From contig CAYFMI010000005.1 in assembly GCA_964344175.1 (NCBI GenBank), positions 1 through 64,000 of the forward strand: a DNA stretch of 64,000 bases, written 5' to 3'. The notes below the pieces were generated by a model. The model had not been told where the DNA came from. It searched no databases and saw nothing but the letters and a program-made list of their open reading frames with translations. The position numbers and the translations under genes were made by a program. Origin of the DNA: NIOZ-UU35 sp964344175. Lineage in GTDB: Bacteria > Chloroflexota > Anaerolineae > Anaerolineales > UBA11858. Of the stretch, positions 55,001-63,454 are shown in pieces. The first letter of the stretch is position 1, and every line of letters begins with the position of its first letter.

Positions 55001-57644
55001 TAATATCACTATTGATGGGATTACTCTTGAGATAGGTTGAATCGATTTTAGCCGGTGATGTCCACCGCAGACCAGAACTACCTGGTGCAGTAAACGAATA
55101 AGCACTCAGCGCCGGGCTGAGGTTGGCACTCGAATTATCGGTGGCAATGACACTTTTCTTATGCACTAGCAATGGCTCATCGAGCACAAAATCGACAATG
55201 GCGTCATCATCTTTCGCTGTCGAATTGGTGGAGCCTTCATGCACGCGCGCCTGATTGGTTAGATACAGGCCATCTGCAAAAGGTTCGGTGTTGACGGCAA
55301 TAGTGAAGAGTATTTCGATTACCTTAGACTGGTTGCTGGTGCTATCATAGTCGCCATAAAAAAACCGCAAGGTATTTGCTTCATCATCCGGGTTACCATT
55401 ACCATCCACATCGGATGCCACCGACGGCGTAACACTCGAATAATCATAAAAGGTGTCTGCTGAACCAAAACAAGCCGATCCTGCTACCGGTATAGCGCCA
55501 CTGCACTTTCCTGTGAATGTCCAGGCTGGGCCATTTGAGCCATCCGCATCCGGGTCATCCACATCCAGTATCGGCAACGGCAGATAATCCATTAGATAGA
55601 GATCTTCGACATCGCTGGTCACCAGAGTATATTTGAGTTGATACGTTAGCTCGTCGCCGGGCTTGATGTGAATCTCCCCGTCAACAACAAAGTTGTTAAG
55701 ATTAGTGTCTCCGTTGATAGCGTAAAAATTTTTACTCAGATCATTACGCGGCACCGTTTCCGAAGCACCGGCTGTATCGGCAACCGGATTGCCAGTTGTG
55801 CTCATATCGGTGTTATTCAGCACGGTACCGGAAATGGTAACGCTGTTGCTGAGTTCATCTCCCTGATCAACGCTTTGATCCCCGGAAGGATAATCATCGG
55901 CAAACTCTTCCTGAATAACTGCCCGATAAACTATGGTTCCGGTAGTGCTGCCATTATTGTAGCCATTATTGCCCGCATCGCAGTTGAGATCGTAAGCAGG
56001 TGTTTTCGAATCCAGACCAGCAGGGGGCACACAACCGCCTACCAGATTGCCGCTCACCTGCCCCTGATCCACAATTTCATCTGCAATATTGAAGGTGATG
56101 GTTGTCTTACCAGTGTTGCTGGCCGGGTCATCGAGATCACATTCTGCACCCGGTCCCCCGGTATAGTTACAAGAGACAGTGTAGTTTACATTCGGCGCGC
56201 TATGATGAAAATCTTGCGAGGAAAAGGTGTAGCCATTTCCATGCACTGTCAATGCCGGGTTGAACGATGAATCAAAATGAAATCCGTCAGATAGCACATC
56301 ATCAACGGTTACATTCTCAAAAGCAAAGTAATCGGATACTTGGAATTCGAGTGTAAATTCTACAGTCGCGCCAGGGATAACCTCGCCACCCCCAACCACA
56401 TCCGAAGTTTTTTGAATGGGGATAGACTTATTCGTATGCGTGTAATCGGTCGAGGGGGGTGTCCCAATCGCCAGATGTTGGGAAGGTTGATCGCGCACAT
56501 CGTCTGGCAGCCAATCTCCCTCAACCTGAGCATCATTCTCCGAGGTGCTAGAAGCACCCGTTGTTTCAGGCAACACCCGGACAGCCGCAGCATCTTCTAA
56601 GGGAATGTAAAATGAAAATTGGATTTGTGCATCGCTGCTCCCTGATCCTCCCGTAACAGCCCCCAAATTGCACGAAAGAGATCCGCCCGGCGAAGTGGTA
56701 CTCGGTTCGGCTGCACAACTGGCCGGTGAAATCATCCCCAAAAACTGGACATTGTCCGGCAGGGTATCACTAATCGTCAGATGATCGACTTGCTGCCCAT
56801 CGGCAATATCCACCGTAATCGTATACGTGCGCGGGAAATTCGGGCCAGTAGCTGTTTCGTTATCCGTGGGTGAGCCGGTTTTACTCATTGTCATGATCGT
56901 CGGCGTAATTGTCGCCGGGCTACCGCCCTGCCAGGAATTGCTGTTATTGCTGGTTGGAGAAAGAATAACCGCGTCGCAGCACCAATTATCTAATGGATCG
57001 CTTCCATACATGAAGCCGCCTCGCGCTCGGATGGGCAGCGCTGTCCCAACATCGGCCAAATCACTCAACTGGGCATTAAACGTCACCGCAACCTGCGGTT
57101 GACTCGGCACAAAAGACCCAAAAGGCAGTTTGCATGACACTAATTTATCGCCCGGCGTCCCGGTAATGGTCAGATAATCGCCACCCGTGTCTCTGGCAAA
57201 AGGATGGGTCGCTTCGCCATTTTCATCAAATTCGTTTTCTTCGCACTCAAGTTTATTCCCCAAATACGTTGCCCCCGTTGTGCTATTAAAGTCTACCCCA
57301 TCTTGTGTTTCTGGGGGGACCGCATAGGGCGCGCCATCTGCGCCATTGAGTGGAAACAGGACATCAATGAAGGGGCCATACCCGGTATCGCTGCCTGCGT
57401 TATCAAAGGTTACCGAGAAAGTAAAAGCCTCCCCCAACATTACATCACCGGGTGTAGTTACACCAATATCCGGAGTCGCCGCAAATAGAGAACGGGCTTG
57501 TACAGATGAGATCCCCCCGCCTGAAATAGGCGGCACAAGAATAGCTACAAGCAAAAAAAAAGCCATCAGTCGGTGACTGATACGCCAGCGGTCTTTGTAC
57601 TGCCTTATGGGAATAATAATGGTTCTCCTTACTGTGCAATCCAA
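52071..57644 (-). CDS. Giant DUF11-repeat surface protein with LPETG motif and fused sortase
   Basis: 1857 aa. Signal/anchor segment at about 27-46 (AFFLLVAILVPPISG). Then about ten DUF11-type beta repeats (DYLTITG, TNSATIDDEYATDDSD, TYTNQG-like GVKITDTVPTGTTF), Asp/Asn-rich as in calcium-binding or isopeptide-forming adhesin domains. L1688-P-E-T-G1692 is followed not by a membrane anchor but by FPPGRVTTPQ and a sortase domain (about 1710-1857): H1768 in VLTGHAY, C1831 in TLMTC, and arginines 1842-1848 in YRWRVVVR. The chain ends six residues after the sortase core. The start is uncertain: TTG 57644 opens the frame; AAGGAG precedes an ATT at 57620; the first ATG is 57566. No other sortase or pilin gene is adjacent. 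Confidence 0.9.
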   Translation of the reverse strand: MDCTVRRTIIIPIRQYKDRWRISHRLMAFFLLVAILVPPISGGGISSVQARSLFAATPDIGVTTPGDVMLGEAFTFSVTFDNAGSDTGYGPFIDVLFPLNGADGAPYAVPPETQDGVDFNSTTGATYLGNKLECEENEFDENGEATHPFARDTGGDYLTITGTPGDKLVSCKLPFGSFVPSQPQVAVTFNAQLSDLADVGTALPIRARGGFMYGSDPLDNWCCDAVILSPTSNNSNSWQGGSPATITPTIMTMSKTGSPTDNETATGPNFPRTYTITVDIADGQQVDHLTISDTLPDNVQFLGMISPASCAAEPSTTSPGGSLSCNLGAVTGGSGSSDAQIQFSFYIPLEDAAAVRVLPETTGASSTSENDAQVEGDWLPDDVRDQPSQHLAIGTPPSTDYTHTNKSIPIQKTSDVVGGGEVIPGATVEFTLEFQVSDYFAFENVTVDDVLSDGFHFDSSFNPALTVHGNGYTFSSQDFHHSAPNVNYTVSCNYTGGPGAECDLDDPASNTGKTTITFNIADEIVDQGQVSGNLVGGCVPPAGLDSKTPAYDLNCDAGNNGYNNGSTTGTIVYRAVIQEEFADDYPSGDQSVDQGDELSNSVTISGTVLNNTDMSTTGNPVADTAGASETVPRNDLSKNFYAINGDTNLNNFVVDGEIHIKPGDELTYQLKYTLVTSDVEDLYLMDYLPLPILDVDDPDADGSNGPAWTFTGKCSGAIPVAGSACFGSADTFYDYSSVTPSVASDVDGNGNPDDEANTLRFFYGDYDSTSNQSKVIEILFTIAVNTEPFADGLYLTNQARVHEGSTNSTAKDDDAIVDFVLDEPLLVHKKSVIATDNSSANLSPALSAYSFTAPGSSGLRWTSPAKIDSTYLKSNPINSDITNSDGGDLVSFAIVIENQGHSGDGAFDLTIKDSLPSDLQIPAGGLNLDIRYGDGTGPISYTRPDDSAATATDLFGGGIKLVDPVGQGVCQAHDPNLGNNIIIITYDLQVKNGVAPGTEIENSGTITNYSNKEGGDDFTGSGGSGQEGDLVDKAKISISDPAVAKSIAETSISTTGTAQHDPALEDLTIGEDVTFKIIITLPEGNSTAVTVTDNLPKSPAGILSVQSSCVTSVGANLTLTNNPAGTCPTSFGTHNNTDADAYIDQVVFDFGDVTNTVDGVEDAKDQIVLQVVAKVEAHDANEDGDKLTNTVQVTAGSSTQNGSVDFEIVEPDLDIADNKTDGVDYFAAGGLLVYTITYQNNGTGTATGVKITDTVPTGTTFVASSSTTGWVLPGTSTACPDGAAAGTACEYPIGELTAGAAAQTVDFAVRVDDPLAAGISQITNSATIDDEYATDDSDPTNDAASDTNNLAVLGKSLIDTNQAFSLGSDVVIGEILTYRVVLSIPPDASPPGSMPNLSVTDDLDAGLAFMDCVGVTASANLTTNLPGGFSDACVPDSINPTTGNPAIYPLPTSGAGSSDDANQGRRLVFDLGNVSNTSTGTANETITLEYRVVVLDSADNVRNVLLNNNAQAAWNQGSTSNSLTAQANNVTIQEPAFQMWKTANLTTAYPGAVVTFQIEVRHDVNSIDTFDVELTDPLPSGFVYQPGTLVVAQGLAADVIDDSDPRNLRVVWNSFPAVESAIIEFNAVIVGGGTNTTYLAWTSLPGDVASPQSDFNVLSTERFYDPPSSIDIYGLSASFDITVKGGLLPETGFPPGRVTTPQPSEGASPWGFGEEMWLSIPSQGIRVPVVGVPFTEQGWDLSWLSAQAGYLDGTAYPTWPGNSVLTGHAYLQNGMPGPFAAIDHLRWGDEIVLNAGDARYVYQVRERDTIKPDDWSPFQTENLDWVTLMTCNQYDETLQAYRWRVVVRAVLVDVTYK

Positions 57645-57916
57645 AATTTTAGTGGTTAGCGTATTTTACAATTAAAATTGTATGACCAATTATCATTACT
57701 GTAAGGCTGGTAAAACTTACGCAATTCGCTAAAAACCTCCCCCCGGAGTGAAGACACCGCAAGCAACCTGCGAGTTCTGTTTTGGCAAGCTATCAGCGTG
57801 AACGCACAGAACGATTGCGACTTGACCTGCCCGAAATATGGGACAGGTAATGGAAAATGTTATAATCAAACTATCGCATCCGGCACTCTGGCATATCTGA
57901 CATTAAGGTGCAAATT
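57645..57916. other. Divergent gap between the surface protein and acyl-CoA dehydrogenase
   Basis: Contains ACAATT-AA-AATTGT (57668-57681), a possible operator, and AACTTACGCAATTCG (57715-57729), which resembles an end of the dispersed hairpin element. TATAAT at 57859 lacks a good -35. Nothing else seen. Confidence 0.3.
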
Positions 57917-59617
57917 ATGTTCCTGCTCAACCCCAACGAACACACCCGCCATTACCCAGATGAATTTTCCCAAAAGATCATGCGCAAAACGATCTCCTGG
58001 TTCGAGCAGCGCGGCAAGTGCAAAATTAAAGAAGATGACCACGCCCGCGCCTGGTACGGCGATTTTCTTGACTTCATAAAAGACGAGAAGATCTTTGCCA
58101 GCCTGCTGACTCCCGATCCTTACGGCCCAAACGTAAACTACCGCTGGGATACCTGGCGCAATTGCGAATTCAATGAAATTCTCGGCTTTTATGGATTAGC
58201 CTACTGGTACACTTGGCAGGTCAGTATTCTTGGTCTCGGCCCAATTTGGATGAGTGAGAATGAGACGCTAAAACAACGCGCGGCTGCCCTCTTGGGGGAT
58301 GGCGCCGTTTTTGCGTTTGGCCTGTCAGAACGTGACCATGGGGCGGATATTTACGCCACGGAGATGACCCTTGCCCCTCAGGCAGATGGCAGTTACCTTG
58401 CCAATGGTGAGAAATATTACATCGGCAACGCCAACGCTGCGCCAATGGTCTCCACGTTTGGAAAAATGGCGAAAACCGGCGAGTACGTTTTCTTTGTAGC
58501 CGATTACCAACGCGACAAGTACGAACTGGTGAAAAACGTGACTGCCAGCCAAAACTATGTCGGGCAGTATATTCTGAAAGATTACCCTATTGATGAAGAT
58601 GAAATCCTTTCAATGGGCCAGGCAGCCTGGGATTCGGCGCTCAACACGGTTAATGTGGGCAAGTACAACCTGGGTTGGGCTTCTATTGGCATTTGCACCC
58701 ACGCGCTGTATGAGGCCATTAACCATGCCGCCAACCGCCGCTTGTATGGCATGCATGTAACCGATTTCCCCCACGTAAAGCAGATGTTCACCGATGCCTA
58801 TGCCCGTCTGGTGGCGATGAAACTCTTTGCCCTGCGCGCTGCCGACTATATGCGGGCAGCCTCACCGGAAGATCGCCGCTACCTGCTCTATAACCCCATG
58901 GTCAAGATGAAAGTCACCACCCAGGGCGAGGAAGTCATCAACTTGCTATGGGATGTGATCGCCGCCAAAGGTTTCGAACGCGATACCTACTTTGAAATGG
59001 CGGCACGCGATATCCGCGCCCTGCCCAAATTGGAGGGCACGGTTCACGTCAATATCGCTTTGATCGTCAAATTCATGCCCAATTACTTCTTCAACCCCGC
59101 TGAGTACCCCGACCTTCCCCGGCAAGATCAACCCCAAAATGACGACTTTCTCTTCAATCAGGGCCCCACGCGCGGGCTGAGTCAGATTCGCTTCCATGAT
59201 TACGAGAAAATCTTCCAGGCGTTCGATCTCCCCAATGTCCGGGTTTTCCGCCAGCAAACAGGCATCTTAAAAGAGTTCCTGGCTACGGCCACACCCGATG
59301 AGGCGCAGCGCAAGGACATTGATTTTCTGCTTGCGTTGGGGGAGTTGTTTGCCCTGGTTGTTTATGCGCAACTCTTGCTCGAAAATGCCCGCATTTATGA
59401 AATAGATGAGATCTTGATTGACCAAATTTTTGACTTCATGGTACGCGACTTTTCAAAATTCGCCCTCCAGTTGTACGGCAAACCCAGCAGTACAGCCCAA
59501 CAAATGGAATTGTGCCAGCGCATGATCCGCAAGGCCGAAGTTGACCCGGATCGTTATGAGCAAGTTTGGCAAGACCATGTTTATGCGCTAAAAGATTTAT
59601 ATGAAATGAACTCGTAA
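57917..59617 (+). CDS. Acyl-CoA dehydrogenase family protein (large form)
   Basis: 566 aa, longer than the usual 380-400. N-terminal helical part with an extended start (MFLLNPNEHTRHYPDEFSQK). Middle domain with AFGLSERDHGADIYATEM, LANGEKYYIGNANAAPM. C-terminal domain ANRRLYGMHVTDFPHV and ALPKLEGTVHVNIALIV, and about 130 extra helical residues. FAD-dependent oxidation of an acyl-CoA is the family reaction; the position of the catalytic glutamate is not clear to me. ATG 57917 (AAGG upstream) is preferred to GTG 57908. Followed by a terminator and a second, ordinary acyl-CoA dehydrogenase. Confidence 0.85.
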   Translation: MFLLNPNEHTRHYPDEFSQKIMRKTISWFEQRGKCKIKEDDHARAWYGDFLDFIKDEKIFASLLTPDPYGPNVNYRWDTWRNCEFNEILGFYGLAYWYTWQVSILGLGPIWMSENETLKQRAAALLGDGAVFAFGLSERDHGADIYATEMTLAPQADGSYLANGEKYYIGNANAAPMVSTFGKMAKTGEYVFFVADYQRDKYELVKNVTASQNYVGQYILKDYPIDEDEILSMGQAAWDSALNTVNVGKYNLGWASIGICTHALYEAINHAANRRLYGMHVTDFPHVKQMFTDAYARLVAMKLFALRAADYMRAASPEDRRYLLYNPMVKMKVTTQGEEVINLLWDVIAAKGFERDTYFEMAARDIRALPKLEGTVHVNIALIVKFMPNYFFNPAEYPDLPRQDQPQNDDFLFNQGPTRGLSQIRFHDYEKIFQAFDLPNVRVFRQQTGILKEFLATATPDEAQRKDIDFLLALGELFALVVYAQLLLENARIYEIDEILIDQIFDFMVRDFSKFALQLYGKPSSTAQQMELCQRMIRKAEVDPDRYEQVWQDHVYALKDLYEMNS

Positions 59618-59624
59618 AAAATCT

Positions 59625-59661
59625 AAGCCCTAAAGGTTGCAATACCCTTTAGGGCTTTTTT
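59625..59661 (+). terminator. Terminator between two acyl-CoA dehydrogenase genes
   Basis: AAGCCCTAAAGG, loop TTGCAATA, CCTTTAGGGCTT and a T-run. It ends only 19 bases before the next start codon, leaving just room for the SD site. Confidence 0.88.
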
Positions 59662-59679
59662 ATGATCGAGGAGGACAAA

Positions 59680-60831
59680 ATGGATTTTCAGCTCACAGAA
59701 GAGCAGCGGTTGTGGCGCAAAGCCATTCACGATTTTGTGGCCCGGGAGGTGAAACCACAAGCTGCGGAACTCAGCGAACGAGGGGAAATCAATTGGGCAG
59801 CCATCCGCAAGATGGGCGCACTGGGGGTACTGGGGATTACTTCAGCGGAGGAACACGGTGGCAGCGGGGTGGATGCCATGAGCGCGGCTATCGCCATTGA
59901 GGAGTTGGGCTGGGGGGATGGGGGCACAGCCCTGACGATTGCAGCCCACACCGGGCTAGGCTGCGCGCCGATTACCCTATTTGGCACGGAAGCGCAAAAA
60001 TGCGCTTACTTGCCATTGGTCACCAGCGGCGAGGGCAAGCTGGCCGCGCTGGCACTCACCGAACCAAGTGCCGGTTCTGACTTGCAGGCCATCCAAACGC
60101 GAGCAGAGTTGCACGGGGACGAGTGGTTACTCAATGGCAGCAAGGCCTGGATTACCAATGCCCGTGATGCTGAATTTATTATCACCCTGGCAATCAGCGA
60201 TCCAGATGCAGGCTCTGATGCAATGAGTATGTTTATCGTCCCAACGAATTCGCCAGGATTGCACGTCGCACCACCTGAAAAGAAAATGGGGCTGGGAACC
60301 TGCCATAGCAACGCCATTACCTACAAAAATGTTTGCATTCCTGCCAAAAACCTTTTAGGAGAACGCGGGCGTGGTTTACAGCAAACTTTAAAAACACTCG
60401 ACGGTGGACGCATTAGCATTGCAGCTATTTCAGTTGGTCTGGCCCAGGCTGCTCTGGAAGAAGCTGTAAGCTACGCCAGAGAACGGCATTCCTTCGGAAA
60501 ACCAATTGCTCAACATCAGGCATTGCAATGGATGCTGGCAGATGCCGCTACCGAAATCCAGGCAGCACGGCTAATGGTCTATCACACGGCCTGGCTCAAG
60601 GATCAGGGTAAGCCTTATACCAAAGCCGGTGCAATGGCAAAATTATTTGCATCAGAGATGGGTGAACGCGTCACCCGCAACGCTATCCAAATTCACGGCG
60701 GCTATGGCTACAGCCGCGAGTACCCGGTTGAACGCATGTACCGCGATGCCCGCCTGATGACGATTGGCGAAGGCACCAGCGAAGTGCAGCGCATGGTAAT
60801 AGCCCGAAAAATATTACAAGAAATCTGGTAG
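59680..60831 (+). CDS. Acyl-CoA dehydrogenase
   Basis: 383 aa, standard size. MDFQLTEEQRLWRKAIHDF opening, ALTEPSAGSDLQAIQTRAEL and LNGSKAWITNARDAEF around the FAD site, LGERGRGLQQTLKTLDGGRISIAA, RHSFGKPIAQHQALQWMLAD, and the C-terminal IHGGYGYSREYPVERMYRDARL where the catalytic glutamate of many members lies just after Y-R-D. GAGGAGG precedes ATG 59680; the ATG at 59662 overlaps the terminator. First step of beta-oxidation or branched-chain acyl-CoA oxidation. Confidence 0.92.
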   Translation: MDFQLTEEQRLWRKAIHDFVAREVKPQAAELSERGEINWAAIRKMGALGVLGITSAEEHGGSGVDAMSAAIAIEELGWGDGGTALTIAAHTGLGCAPITLFGTEAQKCAYLPLVTSGEGKLAALALTEPSAGSDLQAIQTRAELHGDEWLLNGSKAWITNARDAEFIITLAISDPDAGSDAMSMFIVPTNSPGLHVAPPEKKMGLGTCHSNAITYKNVCIPAKNLLGERGRGLQQTLKTLDGGRISIAAISVGLAQAALEEAVSYARERHSFGKPIAQHQALQWMLADAATEIQAARLMVYHTAWLKDQGKPYTKAGAMAKLFASEMGERVTRNAIQIHGGYGYSREYPVERMYRDARLMTIGEGTSEVQRMVIARKILQEIW

Positions 60832-60904
60832 CTGCTTAAAACAACCTGACGAAGCATGCAATGCAAGCTTCGTCAGGTGTATACCGGGGCAAACGAAAAA
60901 CGAA

Positions 60905-61123
60905 CTACATTTTCTTGTCGAGATACCAACTGTAAATAAAATACCACAGCGCGCATAACGCAGCCGTGATGACGATGGCCAGCCAGAAATACAACTCGCT
61001 GAAGATGGCCAATCCCGTACCCAACGCACCACCCACATAAACCGTTGTTGCCGTGAAAACAATGATGAAGGTGCCAAAAAGCCAGAAGCGCATCAGCCTG
61101 AGCATGGTTTCTTTTTCTTGCAT
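60905..61123 (-). CDS. Small two-helix membrane protein
   Basis: 72 aa. Two hydrophobic segments (about 13-33 and 42-64) with short ends and a basic C-terminus (WYLDKKM). ATG 61123 with GGAGG upstream (GGAGGAGACG on the minus strand). No family recognised. Confidence 0.7.
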   Translation of the reverse strand: MQEKETMLRLMRFWLFGTFIIVFTATTVYVGGALGTGLAIFSELYFWLAIVITAALCALWYFIYSWYLDKKM

Positions 61124-61251
61124 TATACGTCTCCTCCTGCGGGTTCACACTCGCAACTCAAACTGCCCCGGTGAGGTTATTCTAGCATAAACGCCGACCG
61201 GATTGTGTTTTATAAAGAAAATGTTAGGTGTCCAAATAGCCTTTCAACGCC

Positions 61252-61280
61252 TTGACAAGCCAATGATCCTACGGTATAAC
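61252..61280 (+). promoter_or_regulatory. Promoter of the trpB2 T-box transcript
   Basis: TTGACA (61252-61257), 17 bases, TATAAC (61275-61280), near-consensus. Confidence 0.65.
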
Positions 61281-61286
61281 CTTGCG

Positions 61287-61626
61287 CAACATCTGAACAG
61301 AGAAAAAACTGTGAAGAGGAGTAGTACGCGTCGAACCGACGGCTCAGAGAGCAGGGAAGTGGTGTGATCCTTGCCCGCACGACGACGCAGAATGGGCCTC
61401 AGAGTTGCAGGGCGAAAGAGAAGATCGAGTAGCCTGTGCCGGAACAGCCACCGTTATCAGGGCAACGTAGTTGACGCAGAAATTCTGCAAGACTACCAAG
61501 AGTGAAGCTGGCCTTTGCATTTCCCGTTGCATCACCAACGGGATTTTTGTTTAACCAGGCTGGTTTAATTTGGGTGGCACCGCGGGAGCCTTTGGCCCTC
61601 GTCCCTTTGTGGACGAGGTTTTTTTA
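61287..61626 (+). promoter_or_regulatory. T-box riboswitch, tryptophan-specific
   Basis: Stem I has AGAGAGC, GTGGTGTGA and the specifier-side sequence GAATGGGCCTC; the codon opposite the tRNA anticodon reads TGG (61393-61395), tryptophan. The antiterminator bulge is GGTGGCACCGCG (61574-61584); its TGGC would pair with the tRNA-Trp acceptor GCCA. The terminator follows at 61597. Together they place trpB2 under control of uncharged tRNA-Trp. Specifier assignment is by sequence context, without a folded model. Confidence 0.9.
61597..61625 (+). terminator. T-box terminator
   Basis: CCTCGTCC, loop CTTTGT, GGACGAGG and seven T. Confidence 0.9.
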
Positions 61627-61678
61627 TTTGCCTTCGTCCTGAAATCGATCTATTCATCTTACACGAAAGGAGAAGCTG

Positions 61679-61858
61679 ATGAAGGTAAATATTCAATCCA
61701 AACACCGGTTTCGAGCGCGGCGCAAAAAGCGCCGTCCAGCCAGCCCCGCAGCGCATACATCAACCATCACGAAAAAGCCAAATGCACTGAATGCCAGGGT
61801 CGTTACAGAGCGTGCTACCCGCCGCGTGGAATCGGTACGCGGGCTGGTTTTTGTGTAA
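61679..61858 (+). CDS. Small basic protein between the T-box and trpB2
   Basis: 59 aa frame with AAAGGAG seven bases before ATG 61679, ending 69 bases before trpB2. The product is very basic (RFRARRKKRRP near the start, ERATRRVESVRG near the end), contains no tryptophan, and matches no family I know. A short Arg/Lys-rich protein encoded in the riboswitch-controlled transcript may be a real peptide or a chance frame; the strong SD is the main support. Confidence 0.4.
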   Translation: MKVNIQSKHRFRARRKKRRPASPAAHTSTITKKPNALNARVVTERATRRVESVRGLVFV

Positions 61859-61927
61859 TGCTGAGTAACCAACACCATCATCACAGGCACTGTCATTGAT
61901 AATTTTTTATCCACTTGGAGGTATATC

Positions 61928-63292
61928 ATGTCACAAACAAAATTTGTCCTTACTGAAAACGACCTACCCAAAACCTGGTACAACATCAATGCCGATTCGC
62001 CGGTTCCCCCCACCCCGGTGCTGCATCCACAAACGAAAGAGCCGGTCACCCCAGAATTTCTCTCCGTACTCTTCCCGATGGAGTTGATCTTACAAGAAAT
62101 TAGCACCGAGCGCTATATCGACATCCCCGAAGAGGTGCGCGAAATCTATAAACTCTGGCGGCCCACCCCCCTGATCCGTGCTCGACGCCTGGAGAAAGCC
62201 CTGGGAACGCCGGCGCATATCTATTTCAAGCACGAAGGTGTCTCGCCCTCCGGCAGCCACAAGCCCAACACCGCCGTGCCGCAGGCCTTTTATAACAAGG
62301 CCGCAGGGACAAAAGCGCTCACCACCGAAACCGGCGCCGGGCAGTGGGGGTCGGCGCTCTCTTTGTCGGGTAATTTCTTCGACCTCCCGGTTGAAGTTTA
62401 TATGGTCAAAATCTCTTATCAGCAAAAACCCTATCGCCGGGTGCTGATGGAAAGCTACGGAGCCGAAGTTTATGCCAGCCCTACCGAGCGCACTCAGTTT
62501 GGGCAGTCGGTGTTAGCCGAAAACTCCGAAAGCCCCGGCTCACTGGGCATTGCAATTTCAGAAGCAGTTGAGGCTGCGGCGACATCCAACGGGGCTAAGA
62601 AATACAGCCTGGGTTCAGTACTCAACCATGTCCTCATGCACCAGAGTGTCATCGGCGAAGAAGCGATCAAACAAATGGATTTGGCCGGGGAATATCCCGA
62701 TGTAGTGATTGGCTGTGTAGGGGGCGGCTCGAACTTCGCCGGGATTGCCTACCCCTTCTTGCGAGAGAATCTGCGAAACGGGAGGGATACCCGCTTTGTA
62801 GCCGTCGAACCGGCAGCTACCCCAACCCTGACACGCGGGCCTTATGCCTTCGACTTCGGCGACACGGCTCAAATGGCCCCGATCGTCAAAATGTTCACTC
62901 TGGGCCATGCCTTTGTTCCCCCGCCCATTCATGCCGGCGGCCTGCGCTATCACGGCATGGCGCCCAGCATCTGTGCGTTGTACGACGCCGGGTATATCGA
63001 AGCTGTTTCGACTCACCAACTGGCAACTTTCGAGGCCGCGCTGACCTTTGCGCAATCTGAGGGCATTGTCCCCGCTCCAGAGACCGCACATGCAGTACGC
63101 GCCGCCATTGATGAAGCCCTGGACGCCAAAGAGAAGGGCGAAGAACGGGTAATCTTATTTAATCTCTCCGGGCACGGTCACTTTGATCTTTCAGCGTATC
63201 AGGCCTACCTCAGCGGCAGCCTGCAAAATTACGCCCTCCCCGAAAAGGAAATTCAGGCCGCGCTGGAACAGCTTCCGGAGGTGAGCTTCTAA
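61928..63292 (+). CDS. trpB2: Tryptophan synthase beta chain, TrpB2 type
   Basis: 454 aa, the longer TrpB2 form that is often independent of TrpA. PLP lysine K112 in PSGSHKPNTAVPQA, TTETGAGQWGSALS and GCVGGGSNFAGIAYPF for the phosphate loop, and GLRYHGMAPSI toward the C-terminus. It makes tryptophan from serine and indole. ACTTGGAGG before ATG 61928. No trpA or other trp gene is in the window; T-box control indicates a biosynthetic use. Confidence 0.94.
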   Translation: MSQTKFVLTENDLPKTWYNINADSPVPPTPVLHPQTKEPVTPEFLSVLFPMELILQEISTERYIDIPEEVREIYKLWRPTPLIRARRLEKALGTPAHIYFKHEGVSPSGSHKPNTAVPQAFYNKAAGTKALTTETGAGQWGSALSLSGNFFDLPVEVYMVKISYQQKPYRRVLMESYGAEVYASPTERTQFGQSVLAENSESPGSLGIAISEAVEAAATSNGAKKYSLGSVLNHVLMHQSVIGEEAIKQMDLAGEYPDVVIGCVGGGSNFAGIAYPFLRENLRNGRDTRFVAVEPAATPTLTRGPYAFDFGDTAQMAPIVKMFTLGHAFVPPPIHAGGLRYHGMAPSICALYDAGYIEAVSTHQLATFEAALTFAQSEGIVPAPETAHAVRAAIDEALDAKEKGEERVILFNLSGHGHFDLSAYQAYLSGSLQNYALPEKEIQAALEQLPEVSF

Positions 63293-63397
63293 GGTGAAAA
63301 AATAATCCGTTTCAGATCTGCACAACTCACCACAACTTAAAATTGGTGTTTTACTATCGCAAGCACAACAACACATTGTCTTTACACTCCTCCTGTT

Positions 63398-63437
63398 AAA
63401 CATCAGCCCTCAGAAAAATCTGAGGGCTGATGTTTTT
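63398..63437. terminator. Bidirectional terminator after trpB2
   Basis: AAACATCAGCCCTCAG, loop AAAAAT, CTGAGGGCTGATGTTT: 16-base perfect stem with A/T flanks, between convergent genes. Confidence 0.9.
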
Positions 63438-63454
63438 GGGCAAATGGTTATTCG

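Noticed and set aside
53682..56270. Open frames of about 200 codons antisense within the giant surface protein
   Set aside because: They are shadows of Asp/Thr-rich repeat coding; no SD or recognisable domain.
61693..62106. Minus-strand frame of 137 codons across the trpB2 start
   Set aside because: It overlaps the trpB2 SD and N-terminus and has no ribosome site.
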